From Rhizomucor pusillus (lineage: Eukaryota; Mucoromycota; Mucoromycetes; Mucorales; Lichtheimiaceae): DNA of 64,000 bases. The translations under genes and the position numbers were made by a program. Within the stretch, counting starts at the first letter, position 1, and each line of letters starts with the position of its first letter. The stretch is from positions 62,001 to 126,000 of the forward strand of contig FWWN02000531.1 in the NCBI GenBank assembly GCA_900175165.2, given 5' to 3'. A model generated the notes under the pieces. That model saw nothing but the letters and a program-made list of their open reading frames with translations. It was not told the origin of the DNA and ran no database searches. This document shows positions 1-11,331 of the stretch, in pieces.

Positions 1-1043
1 ATGTCGCAGGCCTATGAAAATTAATGTCACGTGTTTCAAATGGATGTCGCCTGCTTAGAAATCAAATGTCGCAAGAAATTCTAGGCACATCGTGATATTT
101 ATCACCACGTTAGGATTTAATATGGCTCAATTTCTTTATGAAGATGGACAGGGCCACGATGTTGATGAGCAAGGCTGCCCTGAGCCCATGGACTATGTCG
201 TTGATGAGGAAGTGTACGCTCTTCAAATTGTGAGCTCTCATACAGAATATTTGCGTAATTTATCTCGCGAGCACAACCACGAGTCCATTGCTACGCATAC
301 AGATGAGCCAAAGAACACTGATATTCGCATGAGAGACGCAACTCCTGAGCGAAATTATACAACCTACACGGACCAAGATAAAGTGAGATTTTTCAAACTG
401 ATTGTTTGAGAAGGTTTTAAGTGCGTCAGCGCTGCAAAGCAGTTAGGAATACATGTTCGTTCAGCACAAAAGATGGGCGTTACAGTATGAAAAGCACCCT
501 GACAGTATTTTAAAAAGCGTAACAACAAGTGGTCGTCCGCGTATCCTCAATGAACTGCATAAGCAAGTTATTTTAGAATATGTTGACGAGAATCCGTCGA
601 TTGTCCTAGAACAGGTGATAGAGCGACTGCTTCAGTGATTTGAGGGATTGAAGGTATCCAAAACGACTGTATATCGAATATCAGTGTTCTTTGGCTCATC
701 TGTATGCGTAGCAATGGACTCGTGGTTGTGCTCGCGAGATAAATTACGCAAATATTCTGTATGAGAGCTCACAATTTGAAGAGCGTACACTTCCTCATCA
801 ACGACATAGTCCATGGGCTCAGGGCAGCCTTGCTCATCAACATCGTGGCCCTGTCCATCTTCATAAAGAAATTGAGCCATATTAAATCCTAACGTGGTGA
901 TAAATATCACGATGTGCCTAGAATTTCTTGCGACATTTGATTTCTAAGCAGGCGACATCCATTTGAAACACGTGACATTAATTTTCATAGGCCTGCGACA
1001 TTGATTTTCATTCGTTGTGGCATTACTTTTTAAAAATACTGTA
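1..1043. mobile_element. Snap-back (inverted-duplicate) Tc1/mariner-like element remnant
   Basis: Bases 1-327 are, as far as I can follow by eye, an exact inverted copy of 675-1001, with about 347 bp between them. Both arms carry the same piece of coding sequence. The only outer end inside the window is near 1043, where a run ending in ATACTGTA resembles the ends near 24893 and 26203, so the left end probably lies just outside the window. Both arms contain spaced TGTCGC/GCGACA motifs like the subterminal repeats near 25-26 kb. The simplest reading is the 5' half of a Tc1/mariner transposon fused head-to-head with an inverted copy of its own first ~330 bp. It cannot encode a full transposase. 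Confidence 0.8.
122..674 (+). pseudogene. N-terminal half of a Tc1/mariner-like transposase (broken)
   Basis: The reading frame opens at 122 (MAQFLYEDGQ...) and runs to a stop at about 408. Coding-like sequence continues in other frames through 453-638, where a helix-turn-helix typical of Tc1/mariner transposases is visible (GRPRILNELHKQ, then a VDENPS region). The peptide TTYTDQDK followed by SAAKQLG and an AQRWA-like helix matches the N-terminal part of the transposase at 23.4-24.5 kb. At least two frameshifts or stops break it, and it ends at the inverted-repeat junction at 675, before any catalytic DDE residue. The start of the same frame is repeated in inverted orientation in the right arm (632-910, minus). 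Confidence 0.7.
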
Positions 1044-1403
1044 AAGATCGGTAAAAGTACAATAACAAACAAGAATATTGGGTTGTCAACGTTCATTTGC
1101 ATTTAATACTCCTAGATCTCAGAGTTTTCCAACATAGGGTGGTAAGGGTTGCAAAGAACAGCCGCACTAAAACTCCATGAACTGTCAACACTGCTGCCCT
1201 TTTCTACTAATAGTCCATCTGTCTTACAATCAACGCACCACCAATATCTAGTCACGGCCGAAAAAAATGCTTAAAGCATGTGCACTCAAGTTTTTTATCT
1301 CCCAGGTACGTAACGAATACATCATATGTCCGTGTATATGTATAAAATGCTATTGATATCCAATGCTTACATCCACGAATCTTTTCCCTTTTTAGATGTC
1401 TAC

Positions 1404-3420
1404 TTAGTGAGTGGGCATAGAAACGCTGGAACGGGTGTGGTCGGCATCGGTTTCTTTCCACAAGGAAGTAACGGTCTTGGGCTTAGTGTAAAAGTGGAGA
1501 CCGCTCTTGCCGTAGAAGTTCATGTCACCGAGAATGGATCCACGGCTACCAGTCTATACAAAACATGATAATCAGTAAAACAAAATACTCGGTATACAAG
1601 TGCAGCACTAATCTACTTACGAAGGAGAAGGGTGGAACGGGGACTGGAATAGGAACGTTGATACCGACTTGGCCGACATCAATTTCATGTTCGAACTTGC
1701 GAGCGTTGGGACCAGAGTTAGTAAAGACAGCAGTGCCGTTGCCATAAGGGTTAGCGTTGATAAGCTCAATGGCTTCATCCAAGGTATCAACATGCAAGCA
1801 GACGAGAACAGGTGCGAAGATTTCTTCGCGGTAACATTCCATATGAGGCTTAACATCGGTGAGGATGGTGGGACCTTGATTTCTCATATGTTAGCTAGGT
1901 TATACTTTGGTGAAACCTTATTGAGCACACAGCTTACCAACAAAGTTGCCCTTCTCATAGCCCTTGACAACGATGCCTCGGCCATCCAACAAGGCAGTGG
2001 CACCTTCGTCAACACCGCTCTGGATCAAGCGTTCAGCGCGTTCCTTGGCTTGAGGAGTGATCAAAGGACCAAGATCAGTGTCAGGGTCCATGCCGTAACC
2101 AACTTTGAGCTGTCTGGCGCGCTCAGCGAGTTCTGGAAGCCATTCCTTGGTCTCGCCGACCAAGATAAGGGTGCTCAGAGCCATGCAGCGCTGACCAGCA
2201 GCACCGAAAGCAGCGCCGGCGATGGCATTGAGGGCAGCTTGCTTGTTGGCGTCGGGCAAGAGCACAGCGTGGTTCTTGGCTCCCAAGTTGGCTTGAACAC
2301 GCTTGCCGTTAGCGCTTCCACGGGTGTAAATATGCTGACCGGCGCGATCGGAGCCTACAAAGGAGATAGCTTTGATGGCGGGTTCATCGCAGATATAGTT
2401 GACACAGTCAACGGAACCGTGTACGACGTTTAGAACGCCCTTTGGGACGCCAGCTTCTGCAGCGAGCTCTGCAAGCATCATCATGGCGCCAGGATCACGC
2501 TCGGATGGCTTCATAATAATGGAGTTGCCTGCAGCGATAGACAGAGGGAACATCCACAATGGGATCATGGCTGGGAAGTTGAACGGGCAGATACCGGCAG
2601 TAACACCCTAGATACGCGCGCGAAACATTAGCCAATTATGCCCATAGATGCAACATATACACATATGTGTGATTTACCAAAGGTTCCCGGTACATGTCTT
2701 TAAAGATACGACAAATTCAACATCAGATATCCATATGGAGATAATTCTGTTGAGTAATTGCAATGCCTCCACTTACATGTCTCCATATCTTTGGCGACTG
2801 TCAGCTTCTCGCCCATCAAGTGAGACGTCAAGGCGCACGCCTGCTCGACGACTTGAAGGCCACGGAAAACATCACCCTTGGCATCAGCGAATGTCTTGCC
2901 CTGTTCTTGGACAATATTTTCAGCAATGCGCTCCTGGTTCTGGCGGATCAAGTACTGCAAATCCATCATGATTCTCTGACGGGCCAAGACGGTCGTCTTG
3001 CGCCATTCCTTTGCAGCAGAGACGGCAGATTTGGTAGCTTCTCTCAGTTCTTCCTGGGTGGTTTCCGGCACCATGCCCAAGAGTTCTTGCGTGGCCTAAA
3101 CCTTATTATGTCAGCCCTGATGTTCTTTTAGCCGGGGATGATTGAAAATGACATATTACCGGGTTACGAAGTTCAATCCATTTGGTAGCTTGGGATTCGG
3201 TAAACTCGCCATTGATGTAGTTCTTGACGGTGGGAGCATTGACGCTCTGCGCAGCTGCTGCCTGCTGGAGCAAGGGCTTGTGTGTTGTGAAAGCTCGTCG
3301 TGCCAAAGGAGCTTGAGCGTTCCTGTGCGGTAGGTAGAGTGAGTAAGCCTTGAAGGAACTATACTACCTCTGCAAGCAATACCTGATCGAGGAGGGAGAT
3401 CGCAGCAGTGTCGACAACAT
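1404..3420 (-). CDS. Methylmalonate-semialdehyde dehydrogenase (acylating), mitochondrial
   Basis: An ALDH6-family enzyme that oxidises methylmalonate and malonate semialdehydes to propionyl-CoA and acetyl-CoA in valine and pyrimidine catabolism in the mitochondrial matrix. The spliced model has seven exons (3420-3383, 3322-3160, 3095-2777, 2697-2678, 2607-1938, 1874-1621, 1553-1404). It sums to exactly 538 codons, and every junction keeps frame. The N-terminus is basic and serine-rich, as expected for mitochondrial import. Visible landmarks are NYINGEF near the start, the [11 protein letters not shown] segment, the NAD-site FVGSDRAG, the catalytic cysteine in [11 protein letters not shown], and EEIFAPVL. 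Exon 4 is only 20 nt but encodes MYREPL, which joins two conserved blocks. A different-frame reading on the opposite strand (1669-2433) is a shadow of exons 5 and 6. Confidence 0.95.
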
Positions 3421-3909
3421 TGTGGCAAAAGTGTGGAAGAGTGGAGAGAGAAAAGGGAGAGGAGGGAAAGTCTCGACTAAAACGAATCGGAGGTGCTTGC
3501 TTGCAGGACCGTGCGAAAACTTGAATTAGTATGGAAAATGATCAGTCAAACCAGGCGAACAGAATTTGTCCCACGCCAACTCCTAAATAGTATTTGACAA
3601 GGTATCCTTACCCTCCTTGTTTACCTCACAGCTACCTTTGTATCTATGGAATTGAATGAGCCTTCTTCAGGTCGTTCTTCTCTCTCGTCTGTCACTATGA
3701 CACACGGAGGTTCAAATGGTTGTGGGGATGCGCATGATTTCCGGAACACCTTCCCCACAAAATGCAAAGTACCAAAATATATCGGATTTCATGTGGGTAA
3801 AACTAACAAATCTTGTAAGAGACGCGTGCGTTATTTTTATTATGATTACAGAAATAGACATGATATAGTAGTAAGGTGGGTGTTGACGTTGATGAGAAAT
3901 GAAATTAAA
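3421..3909. promoter_or_regulatory. Intergenic region upstream of the dehydrogenase gene
   Basis: About 490 bp between two minus-strand genes. It must hold the dehydrogenase promoter at its low-coordinate side and the 3' end of the membrane-protein gene at its high-coordinate side. No further gene is visible. Confidence 0.4.
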
Positions 3910-5033
3910 TTAATGGAAAACCCATAGTATCAGGGCAAGAACGCCAAGACATGCCCACCAAAGGATCGTGGACATGGGTGACTTGTCAGCATTCCACAGC
4001 AAGAATGAAGTATCTGTCTGGTTGAAACGAGGGTCGGGTGCAAAACCCAACGGGAAATCCTCTGGTTTCCAAAGCGTCACTTCCCACAGCTGGGATCTAT
4101 TTCCAAATACGCAGTGATCCAATATCGTGACACCAGTGTTATTTGCAGTAAAGGTGAACTCGTAGCTTGCGGTTGGGTAAATGCATCGCGGTATCATATT
4201 CCACAGGTGTGCTGCCGATACAAGATAAAAGAAATTGGAACCCGAGTTTTGGTTTTTCTCGCGATCCGGCTGAATAACGTCACCTGCGATCTTATTCTTT
4301 CCAGTATCTGGATCGAACTCCACGTTACTCCACTTGGGCATCGTAGAAGGATCAGCACGCATAAACAGCCATTGCTGTTTATCAGGACGGATGGCCTCGT
4401 AGTTGTTTAGATATCGTGGCTGTAAATGACCACCACGTTTCTCGATAGGTCGAGGAGCTGAGGCGTTGTAGACACCGTTGAAGCCAGGATATATGTCAAA
4501 GTCCAAATCGACTAGTGTGATGTTGTCTACTTCGCACTGCCACATTACAGCTGCGTCGTCGAGGCCACGCAAATGGTCCCATCGAGTAGATATGCATTTA
4601 TCGTACTGCAGCAATTGTGCTCAAATTAACAAGATTGCAAGCTTGTCAGGATTGGCTTACTTACTTTGGCGTGGTTGAGATGATGAATGGAATAGTTCTT
4701 GTCGCCGTGGTATTTTACAGTCCACAGGGTGCCATTGAACACGGTCGAGTTCGCACCGTCTGTGGGCACAACTTGATTGTCAAAATCGATAAATTGGAGA
4801 TATTTCCCGGTTTCCACATGCTTGAACGTATAGAAACCAGTCTACTTTCATTTGGTTTAGAGTTTGCTTTGCTTTGCTTTGGAGCGAGATCGCTCGAAAC
4901 TTACCGGAATGTTGGTGGAGTTGTCGATGATCTGAGGACCGATGATGCGGGCTAAGGGGTACGTTCCTTCGCCTGCATACACGATACCAGCCACAAGGAG
5001 ATGGAGCAGGAAAATGAATGGCAGCCGTGGCAT
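3910..5033 (-). CDS. Signal-peptide protein with C-terminal membrane segment, unknown function
   Basis: I do not recognise a family. Three exons (5033-4905, 4841-4665, 4605-3910) join in frame. The N-terminus is a clear signal peptide (MPRLPFIFLLHLLVAGIVYA). The middle has several NxS/NxT sequons (NNT, NGT, NRS) and a stretch starting HVETGKYLQF that loosely recalls a beta-trefoil repeat. A tryptophan- and proline-rich domain with paired cysteines follows. The last ~20 residues (TILWWACLGVLALILWVFH) form a membrane segment ending at the stop, so the protein is probably a lumenal or extracellular glycoprotein anchored by its C-terminus, or GPI-processed. The gene is head-to-head with the YjbQ-family gene. 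Confidence 0.75.
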
Positions 5034-5764
5034 GGCCGATTAAGCAACAAGGTATGGGAGGAGGAGGAGACCTTTTGCAGTCAAGTTATTGAGATAGAGT
5101 TTGGAGAAGGCGAGATGGTGCCAAGAAAGGCCGCTGTTTCCACTTTAGCACTTGACAAACGTGTTCACCGCAGTAACCATCATGAGCTTTGGTTCAACCA
5201 ACGTAAAGAAATGTCTCTTATCCATGCTTTGCTCGAATGATTTGAATACACTGTGCCACTCATTGTCTTTGTGTGTAATTTAAGATTTTGTATACATTCT
5301 TCGGTTTGCTAATTGATACTTCCTTAAGCCGTTCCATCGTCTCTATTTAATCTAAATAATCTGTACTCGACGCTGCAACGTATTCTCATTGTCGTATTCC
5401 GGTTGCCAAGTACTCTACAGGCCTGTATAGTTTTCCCATCGCCCTCCTCCTCTGTACGAGTCTAGGACTACTTTCGATCAAACACTGACAAGATTTTTAT
5501 ACATGCTGCATCCTCTTGCATTTTTTCAGGGAATGACGTGCTTCATAATCCTATCTCAGAGATAGAGCGACACATTTTACTTTTTACATTACGTCCTCTT
5601 GTACTACACGCTTGGTTATCCGCTTTCAGCCATACATCTATCTATTGGCTACAAGGCCGGACAATACAAAACTGGTGAAGTTTCGGAACTATGATGTAAA
5701 CGGCGCACACACAGGTTTTCAGCGTTGTCCTGCTGTTTCCCCGACCGACCCCTCACTCCACATC
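5034..5764. promoter_or_regulatory. Divergent promoter region
   Basis: 731 bp between a minus-strand start at 5033 and a plus-strand start at 5765. It is AT-rich with pyrimidine tracts and contains no convincing coding sequence. It must contain both promoters, but I could not assign individual elements. Confidence 0.4.
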
Positions 5765-6443
5765 ATGTCTTGGTACCAGAAGCAGATCCGTTTGAATCCG
5801 CGTGGCAAAGGTGTGTGAAAACTTGCCTAGTGTAAGCATAACATCAGGGCGTTGAGTGTTTGCCGAAATAGGTTGCCATTTGGTTCATAATGAGATTGTT
5901 AATCAGGTTCCCGAGATCAAAAACTACAAGATCGGCATGGCCAATATCTTTTGTAAGTTAAATATACTTTTAATCAGTTTTCTATATATTAAAGCTTGTC
6001 AATTTTGGGTATCCAGTGCAGCATACCTCGGCCTCGCTTATGCTGAACGAAAATGCGGATCCTGATGTCCGTCGCGACATGGACATGGGTCTCGATAGAA
6101 TCGTGCCAGAGACCTTTCCTTACATCCACACTATGGAGGGACCTGATGATATGGTACGGGATAAAGCATCATCGTAAATAATGTTTACATCCAACTGACG
6201 CCTTGTTAAAATGACAGCCTGGACATTTGAAATCGGGTATCATTGGTACCTCCCTGAATATCCCTATCACAAACGGCAGATTGAACACTGGCACCTGGCA
6301 AGGGCAAGTATACATACTTCATTAAGCACTAAATATAAAATCTAATACATCACCATACCATCTACAGCATCTATCTCTGCGAGCATCGTTACGACGGAGG
6401 ATCTAGACGGGTTGTTGTCACGCTCCAAGGCGAGAAAAAATAG
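5765..6443 (+). CDS. YjbQ/UPF0047 family protein
   Basis: A 141-residue protein of the YjbQ/UPF0047 family, the usual family length. Bacterial members have been linked to a side activity in thiamine-phosphate synthesis; the fungal role is unknown. Five exons are needed. The conserved blocks [21 protein letters not shown], the HTMEGPDD loop, [11 protein letters not shown] and NTGTWQGIYLCEHR are present, so the metal-binding histidines of the fold appear intact. The last intron (6304-6367) starts with GC instead of GT (GCAAGT...ACAG). Only this GC-AG splice restores the invariant GTWQGIYL block. The gene ends 125 bp from the convergent FYVE gene. Confidence 0.9.
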
Positions 6444-6568
6444 GAAGTTCCATGGAACAGCGTTTTGTACATAGAATGAAGAGATCTGTCCAGATAAAAC
6501 AGGAAACCCTTCGTTTGATTTATTCAAGAGGCATCCTGACATGAACAAGCGAAGATGGAGATATGACC

Positions 6569-7640
6569 CTAAGTTTGGATATCGTTTTTTGGTCTCATGA
6601 ACCAGAATTTGTCCGCGTCTTTCCCGATCCTTGCAAGCGTGACATTTCGGTGGCAGCCTTTGCATATACGAACAGATTCTGAGTAATCCAGATGATGTAA
6701 CGGAATCTTTTCACTAGAGCATAGCTGGCAAAATATGCCTCCGCAACATCGACAGTGATGCTAATCATGAAAATGTATCCAGTTAGTGAGTATGTCTATC
6801 AAGATGATATAGATCAAAATACCAACTTTACGATTTACAACAGTAAAGGGCTCACGGCATCGTTCGCAATAATCGGAATCTGTCCAGTCTGGCGGATCCT
6901 GATATAGAACGCTTTAAGTATATGCGCAGCAATAATGTATGTTAACTACTGCTAGCTTACAATAACGAGCTCCCGAAATACAAAAGGTAGCGGAGAATTA
7001 TTCAGTTGCGGTAACTCTTCACCTTGATCCTTGAGCTGCTGGCAAGTCTCCTCCCAAATTGTCAGCATATTTGGATATGAGCCTTTCCTTGCACTCTCAG
7101 CCCATTTGACAAAGTAAAGTTTGATGTGATACTTGAGATCTTGGCTCGTTTCTGCATCCTCCTGTGTGTAATGAACGTTAAAACATGAACATTACTGCTG
7201 TCAAAGAGTCGCTTTGTTATGTACCACGATCTGCAACAAAGTATCTGTGAATTCCTTGTTTGCAATGGCGAAGATAAATTGTGAGCGATGAGTATCGAGA
7301 AGTTTATCTATAATCTGCGATGCTCAAGTCAGTACTTGATTTGCTATTTATCATGGCTACCTTACGTTTAGAGTTTTCGTGAGTACTTGGTCTTTGCCAT
7401 TATTCTGCGCGAGATGATGCTTGAACGCCCGCATCGTTTCTTTGGAATTTCCACGGCCTGCAAATATGTAGCGGTAGATTTTTTCAAAGCAACTTGCGGC
7501 ATCCTTGGAGTTTGCAGGATCTGATGCGCGGACTACCAATATTTAACGATGGTAAATATACAAAGTAGATTCGATCTGTAGCCTCGCTTACCAATCAATT
7601 CGTCCAAGTTCGTATCTTGTAGTTTACGAAGCACAGCCAT
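6569..7640 (-). CDS. VHS-like and FYVE zinc-finger protein (Vps27/Hrs-like)
   Basis: Probably an endosomal protein binding phosphatidylinositol 3-phosphate. The start [16 protein letters not shown] is at 7640; exon 1 is 7640-7592 and exon 2 begins at 7532. The N-terminal ~150 residues are helical and VHS-like: [14 protein letters not shown], an ANKEFTD segment, and KLYFVKWAE near the domain end. The C-terminal third is a canonical FYVE finger: CERC, then RKHHCRCCG with the basic PI3P-binding motif, FCQLC, and a final CKGC pair. An intron splits RK from HHCRCCG. The protein stops soon after the finger, so the ubiquitin-interacting and clathrin-binding tail of true Vps27 is absent. It may be a reduced paralogue. 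Confidence 0.8.
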
Positions 7641-7946
7641 CAGGTTACCAAGATTGTTGTTGTTGTTAAAAAACCAGGGATGCAAATTCTGCTGGCAATT
7701 TTTATACTTTTTTCTCACACGTGGCGCTGTAGGGGCTAGCCACGAAATGTGTAACGATGCATTGCGTTTATACTAGAATCAACAGGTATTTACAAAAACT
7801 TTATCAAGATTGTCTGACAAGGGAAGTAGAATACTTTAGGTACAAAAGGCGACTGAAAAAGAAAAAAATTTTGAGATTAGAATTGACATAGGTAACCGAA
7901 GGATGATCGCGAAAGGTATCATGAGCAGAGACCAGCCTTGACCTGG

Positions 7947-9020
7947 TTATTGGTAGACGTGCATTACACTGAATGATATATTGATAAGCACTCCAGCCAC
8001 GATTCCTAAAGTAGATAAAAGCGGGTGTCAGATCATGCATTGTTGTCAGCAATCTGCATTTATACGATTCTTACCCATCTGATGTCTTCGAGTGAACACT
8101 GATTCTCGGAACCAGAATATGCAGAGAATTCCCAGAAAGAATCCTAGCAGCAGCCCGCATACCATTTCCTGGTAAGTGCCCTGAATAACTGTTGTCTGCG
8201 TTTAGCACGCTCAAAAGGAAACGGTTTTTCTTATGGCAGTTTGTCCGTACCTCCTTCAGGCAACATATCACCTGAGCTTTCCATCCATTGCTCTTCAATC
8301 GCTAATGTTTGCTCTGTTGTTTCTATAAAAGGTGAAAAATCGACAATTTAGACATGTTGATAATACGAACTAGAAAGCAGTATGTGCGTTCTTACCGCCG
8401 TCATACGAATTCATCCTCGACTGATGGAAATGCATACGGATATCTCGGATCTACATTTATAAGTGTCAACTTCAAGGTATTATAGCTTTTTTTTCAACAC
8501 TTGGAATTTATGTACCTCTTCCTCGTTAAACCCGGCTTCTCGTAACCGATCAAATCCTCGGAACGGCGTTAAACGCGTTGGTTTAACCTAAAGCGGCATA
8601 TTAATGAGATTGCGACAAGACAATAGCATGTATCACTCTACTTGCATATTCATTGGAATTATTTGAAGATACATAATCAGAAAGTGCGCAGTGAATGTAT
8701 ACTGTGGGAGCGGTATCCTGTCCTTCAAGCAGCCTTCCCACGCCGTATGCTGACAGAGTCTTGTCATTGTCCAAAACTCGTCCCTGGTAAATGAGTCGAA
8801 TGTTCTTGTTCTCCGTTACTGACGGCACCGACTGCCGAATCTAAACAAGAGGAGAGAAAGCTTCGTTCATTCCCCAGTACTCGTCATTTGGAATTATCGC
8901 ACATACTTTAGACTTCACACTGTCTATTGTGTCTGAGCTTGGAGAAACTGCAAAGACTAGATCAGGGTTGTGTTGCCAACGAATGCACACGTTAATGGAG
9001 TCATAAAAGTCGTCAACCAT
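7947..9020 (-). CDS. Dsc E3 ubiquitin ligase complex subunit 3-like (DUF2407)
   Basis: A Golgi/ER membrane ubiquitin-like protein related to Dsc3, a subunit of the Dsc E3 ligase that cleaves SREBP and clears orphan membrane proteins in fungi. The N-terminus (MVDDFYDS..., start 9020; an in-frame ATG 18 nt upstream is possible) leads into a ubiquitin-like domain (IRLIYQGRVLDNDKTLSAYG). The DUF2407_C region follows: TPFRGFDRLREAGF, EEQWMESSGD, two hydrophobic segments around GLLLGFFLGILCIFWF, and TRRHQMGIVAGVLINISFSV, ending VYQ. About six introns are needed. One (8588-8645) uses GC-AG (GCAAGT donor), because the only GT alternative creates a stop. Family assignment rests on this domain order. 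Confidence 0.85.
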
Positions 9021-9716
9021 TTTTGGTGTTTTAAACATTATGCAGGTCAAGATATGAAAAAAGAAGAAAGTGTTGAAAGAGAAATCCGTAGAATAATACA
9101 CTCTTTCCGTAAGTAGGGCAAGTCGACTGACATCCATATCGGAGTTAACAAGCCTGCTTTGGATCCGGCAGAACAATTCTGCCTGCATCTACCCATTTCT
9201 GTGCATGACTGCATGAACGGGTCGAGTTTAACATGTCTACTTCGCGAACCTGGGATCTTTACTACGCGAGGACTCTATGTAAATCATTGCTCGTATTATA
9301 AGTCATTCAGTAGTTACAGAGATGGAATGGACGTCTGGAGGAAGAGGATTTTTAAAGAATAAAAGAAGAGCCAATCAACTGGCGTATTTAGAGCATCTTA
9401 TGCCTTGGATCTCGGCAAAGAGTACACAGCAGTGCTGAGCGAAGCATTACTCATAGTGAAATTAATGGAGATAAGCCAAGTGGCGAAGAGCTCTTAGCGA
9501 GCCAAGCGCGAAGAGCAAACTGAATAAAGTGCCTGTTGAAAATCGTTGCAATGACTGCAGGAACAGTTCTGGTCGTAGTAAAGATCTCATGAAGAGATAT
9601 AATAACCATAGTGAAGTGTAGTTTTCGTTAGACCAGCATCTCAGCGGCATAAACGTTTCTTCAGATAGAGGATTATCCATCCAAATCATCTTCAGTTTCA
9701 TCTAAAGCAGCAATTT
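9021..9716. other. Intergenic, no gene recognised
   Basis: About 700 bp between the Dsc3-like start and the metaxin stop. A short hairpin-rich stretch around 9475-9530 repeats GCGAAGAGC-type words. I see no convincing coding sequence or RNA gene. Confidence 0.4.
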
Positions 9717-11115
9717 TTATTCCTCGTCCAAATCGTCTTCATCGTCATATTCTGCTGCATATTCCTCTCCATATTCTTCTAAATCCTCATCGTCAAATTC
9801 ATCGCCAAATTCGACGCTCACTATACCGTTGTAAATGACATATGCAAGAAAGAAAGTGAGTCCACCGGCAATGGACCATATTCTCTTCTTTTGAAAATCG
9901 AGCTCTGCTTCGGACTTCTTGACCGGCTTTTCATTGCCCATGTATGATATAATATCGTCCTTGATGTTGCGGAAAAAGGCGGTCGGATTGCTGTAAAATG
10001 TGCGCCACAGAGACGGTACTTCCTCGGAGGGCTCTGACTCTTGGTGCTCAGTAGAAAACCATTCCGCTTTTAATCTGTCGCAATACGTTGCTAGTCGTGG
10101 ATACTCGTGTCTCAAGATATGTTGCAGGCGACCGTGAGCCAAGTCTGGATATAAATGTAATGCAAGATGTCCAAATACTATACAGTCCAGCGTTGTTGGC
10201 CTATACATCGGATAAGTGTTAAGTATTTTTCAGGTGATCAGCTATATACATACTTTTCACCGAACATGTATGGCTTATTGCCAAGCTGACTGTCCAGGAT
10301 ACCATACGTTTCTCTAGCTAATCGGTACATCTTGCAAAATCGAAACGGTTAGATCTTTTTTTCGGGATCGACATGCTGGAGCTAACAAAGCAGCTTACAT
10401 AATGCCATCCTGTCCGCTGGAGTTCTTTCATTTCTTCAACTTCATTCTGCGGCAATCCCTTGTCGTCGTCTTTAATCTCAACATTGTATTTTGCCAGTCG
10501 TGCTTTAGCATCACTCTTTAACCGCATCGGTACCAAATATGTTGACGGGAAAGAAAGGATCTTCGCATATGCTGGTCGAATGTTTTTCACAAAGTTCGTC
10601 GTGTCTGCATACCATGTAAAAAGCTGAACGTCGTTTAGTATCGAAATCGAGATGCTATCGTGCCATACACACCATGCAATCATATAACTTGTCCTGCACA
10701 AGTGCCGAATATCTGCAGCCACACGAATTAATACATATGGTATTCTGGAGATACAAAATTGATTAGACGTACGCTAAACAATCCGCTCTTTGCGTAGCTG
10801 TCAGTTCTTCGTTTGCGTTCAGTCCGTGCTTAACAAGGTGTGCAAGAATTCTCTCTGTGCCTGCCACCCAAGTAGTTCCATCGTTGTATAGAGGAAGCTC
10901 TCCTGAAGTGTAGGTTCAAGTCGATTACTAGCTGTTACCATATATTTATGCATCGCGCGAACCTAACCTGTAGGACTGCAACTTGGATCGTTGGCGTACA
11001 CAACCGTGTAATCCTTTTTCATTAACCGAAGGTATGATTCAACTACGATGCATTTTGGATCGATCGAGGGAGCATTGAGAGCAGGGCTCCAAACATAAAG
11101 TTGTGCTGGTTTCAT
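9717..11115 (-). CDS. Metaxin/SAM37-like outer mitochondrial membrane protein
   Basis: A GST-fold protein of the metaxin/Sam35-Sam37 family, which works in the SAM complex that inserts beta-barrel proteins into the outer mitochondrial membrane. The start MKPAQLYVWSPALNAPSID is at 11115. Order: thioredoxin-like N-terminal part, ELPLYNDGTTWVAGT, a helical central part (LFTWYADTTNF, PFSTYLVP-like segment), then the GST_C signature KPTTLDCIVFGHLALHLYPDL with LRHEYPRLATYCDR. After that come a membrane segment (IAGGLTFFLAYVIYNG) and a very acidic tail of more than 25 residues ending DLDEE. The acidic tail after a single C-terminal membrane helix suits an outer-membrane tail anchor. Several introns of 50-70 nt interrupt it. 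Confidence 0.9.
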
Positions 11116-11331
11116 GTATGTGTTCTGGAAACAAACGGCACAAGAGCGCAGACAACAAATTCGGGCCAATCTATCAGTCACGTCCGAACCTGGAAAACGT
11201 GCTGCCGATCCTCTTCCGCTTACAACATCGAATGCAATCCTCACTCACAAGACACTGAAATAGAAAGATTCAAAATCATTCATGTGTATCGTGTTAAATG
11301 CAAGTGACGAAAATCATAGAACAGTTTAGAC

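Noticed and set aside
1669..2433. 254-codon open frame on the plus strand
   Set aside because: It lies opposite exons 5-6 of the dehydrogenase, whose protein is clearly conserved. The open frame is a by-product of biased codon use.
9462..9701. 79-codon minus-strand frame
   Set aside because: Falls in a hairpin-rich intergenic stretch and lacks any protein-like features or splice continuity with metaxin.
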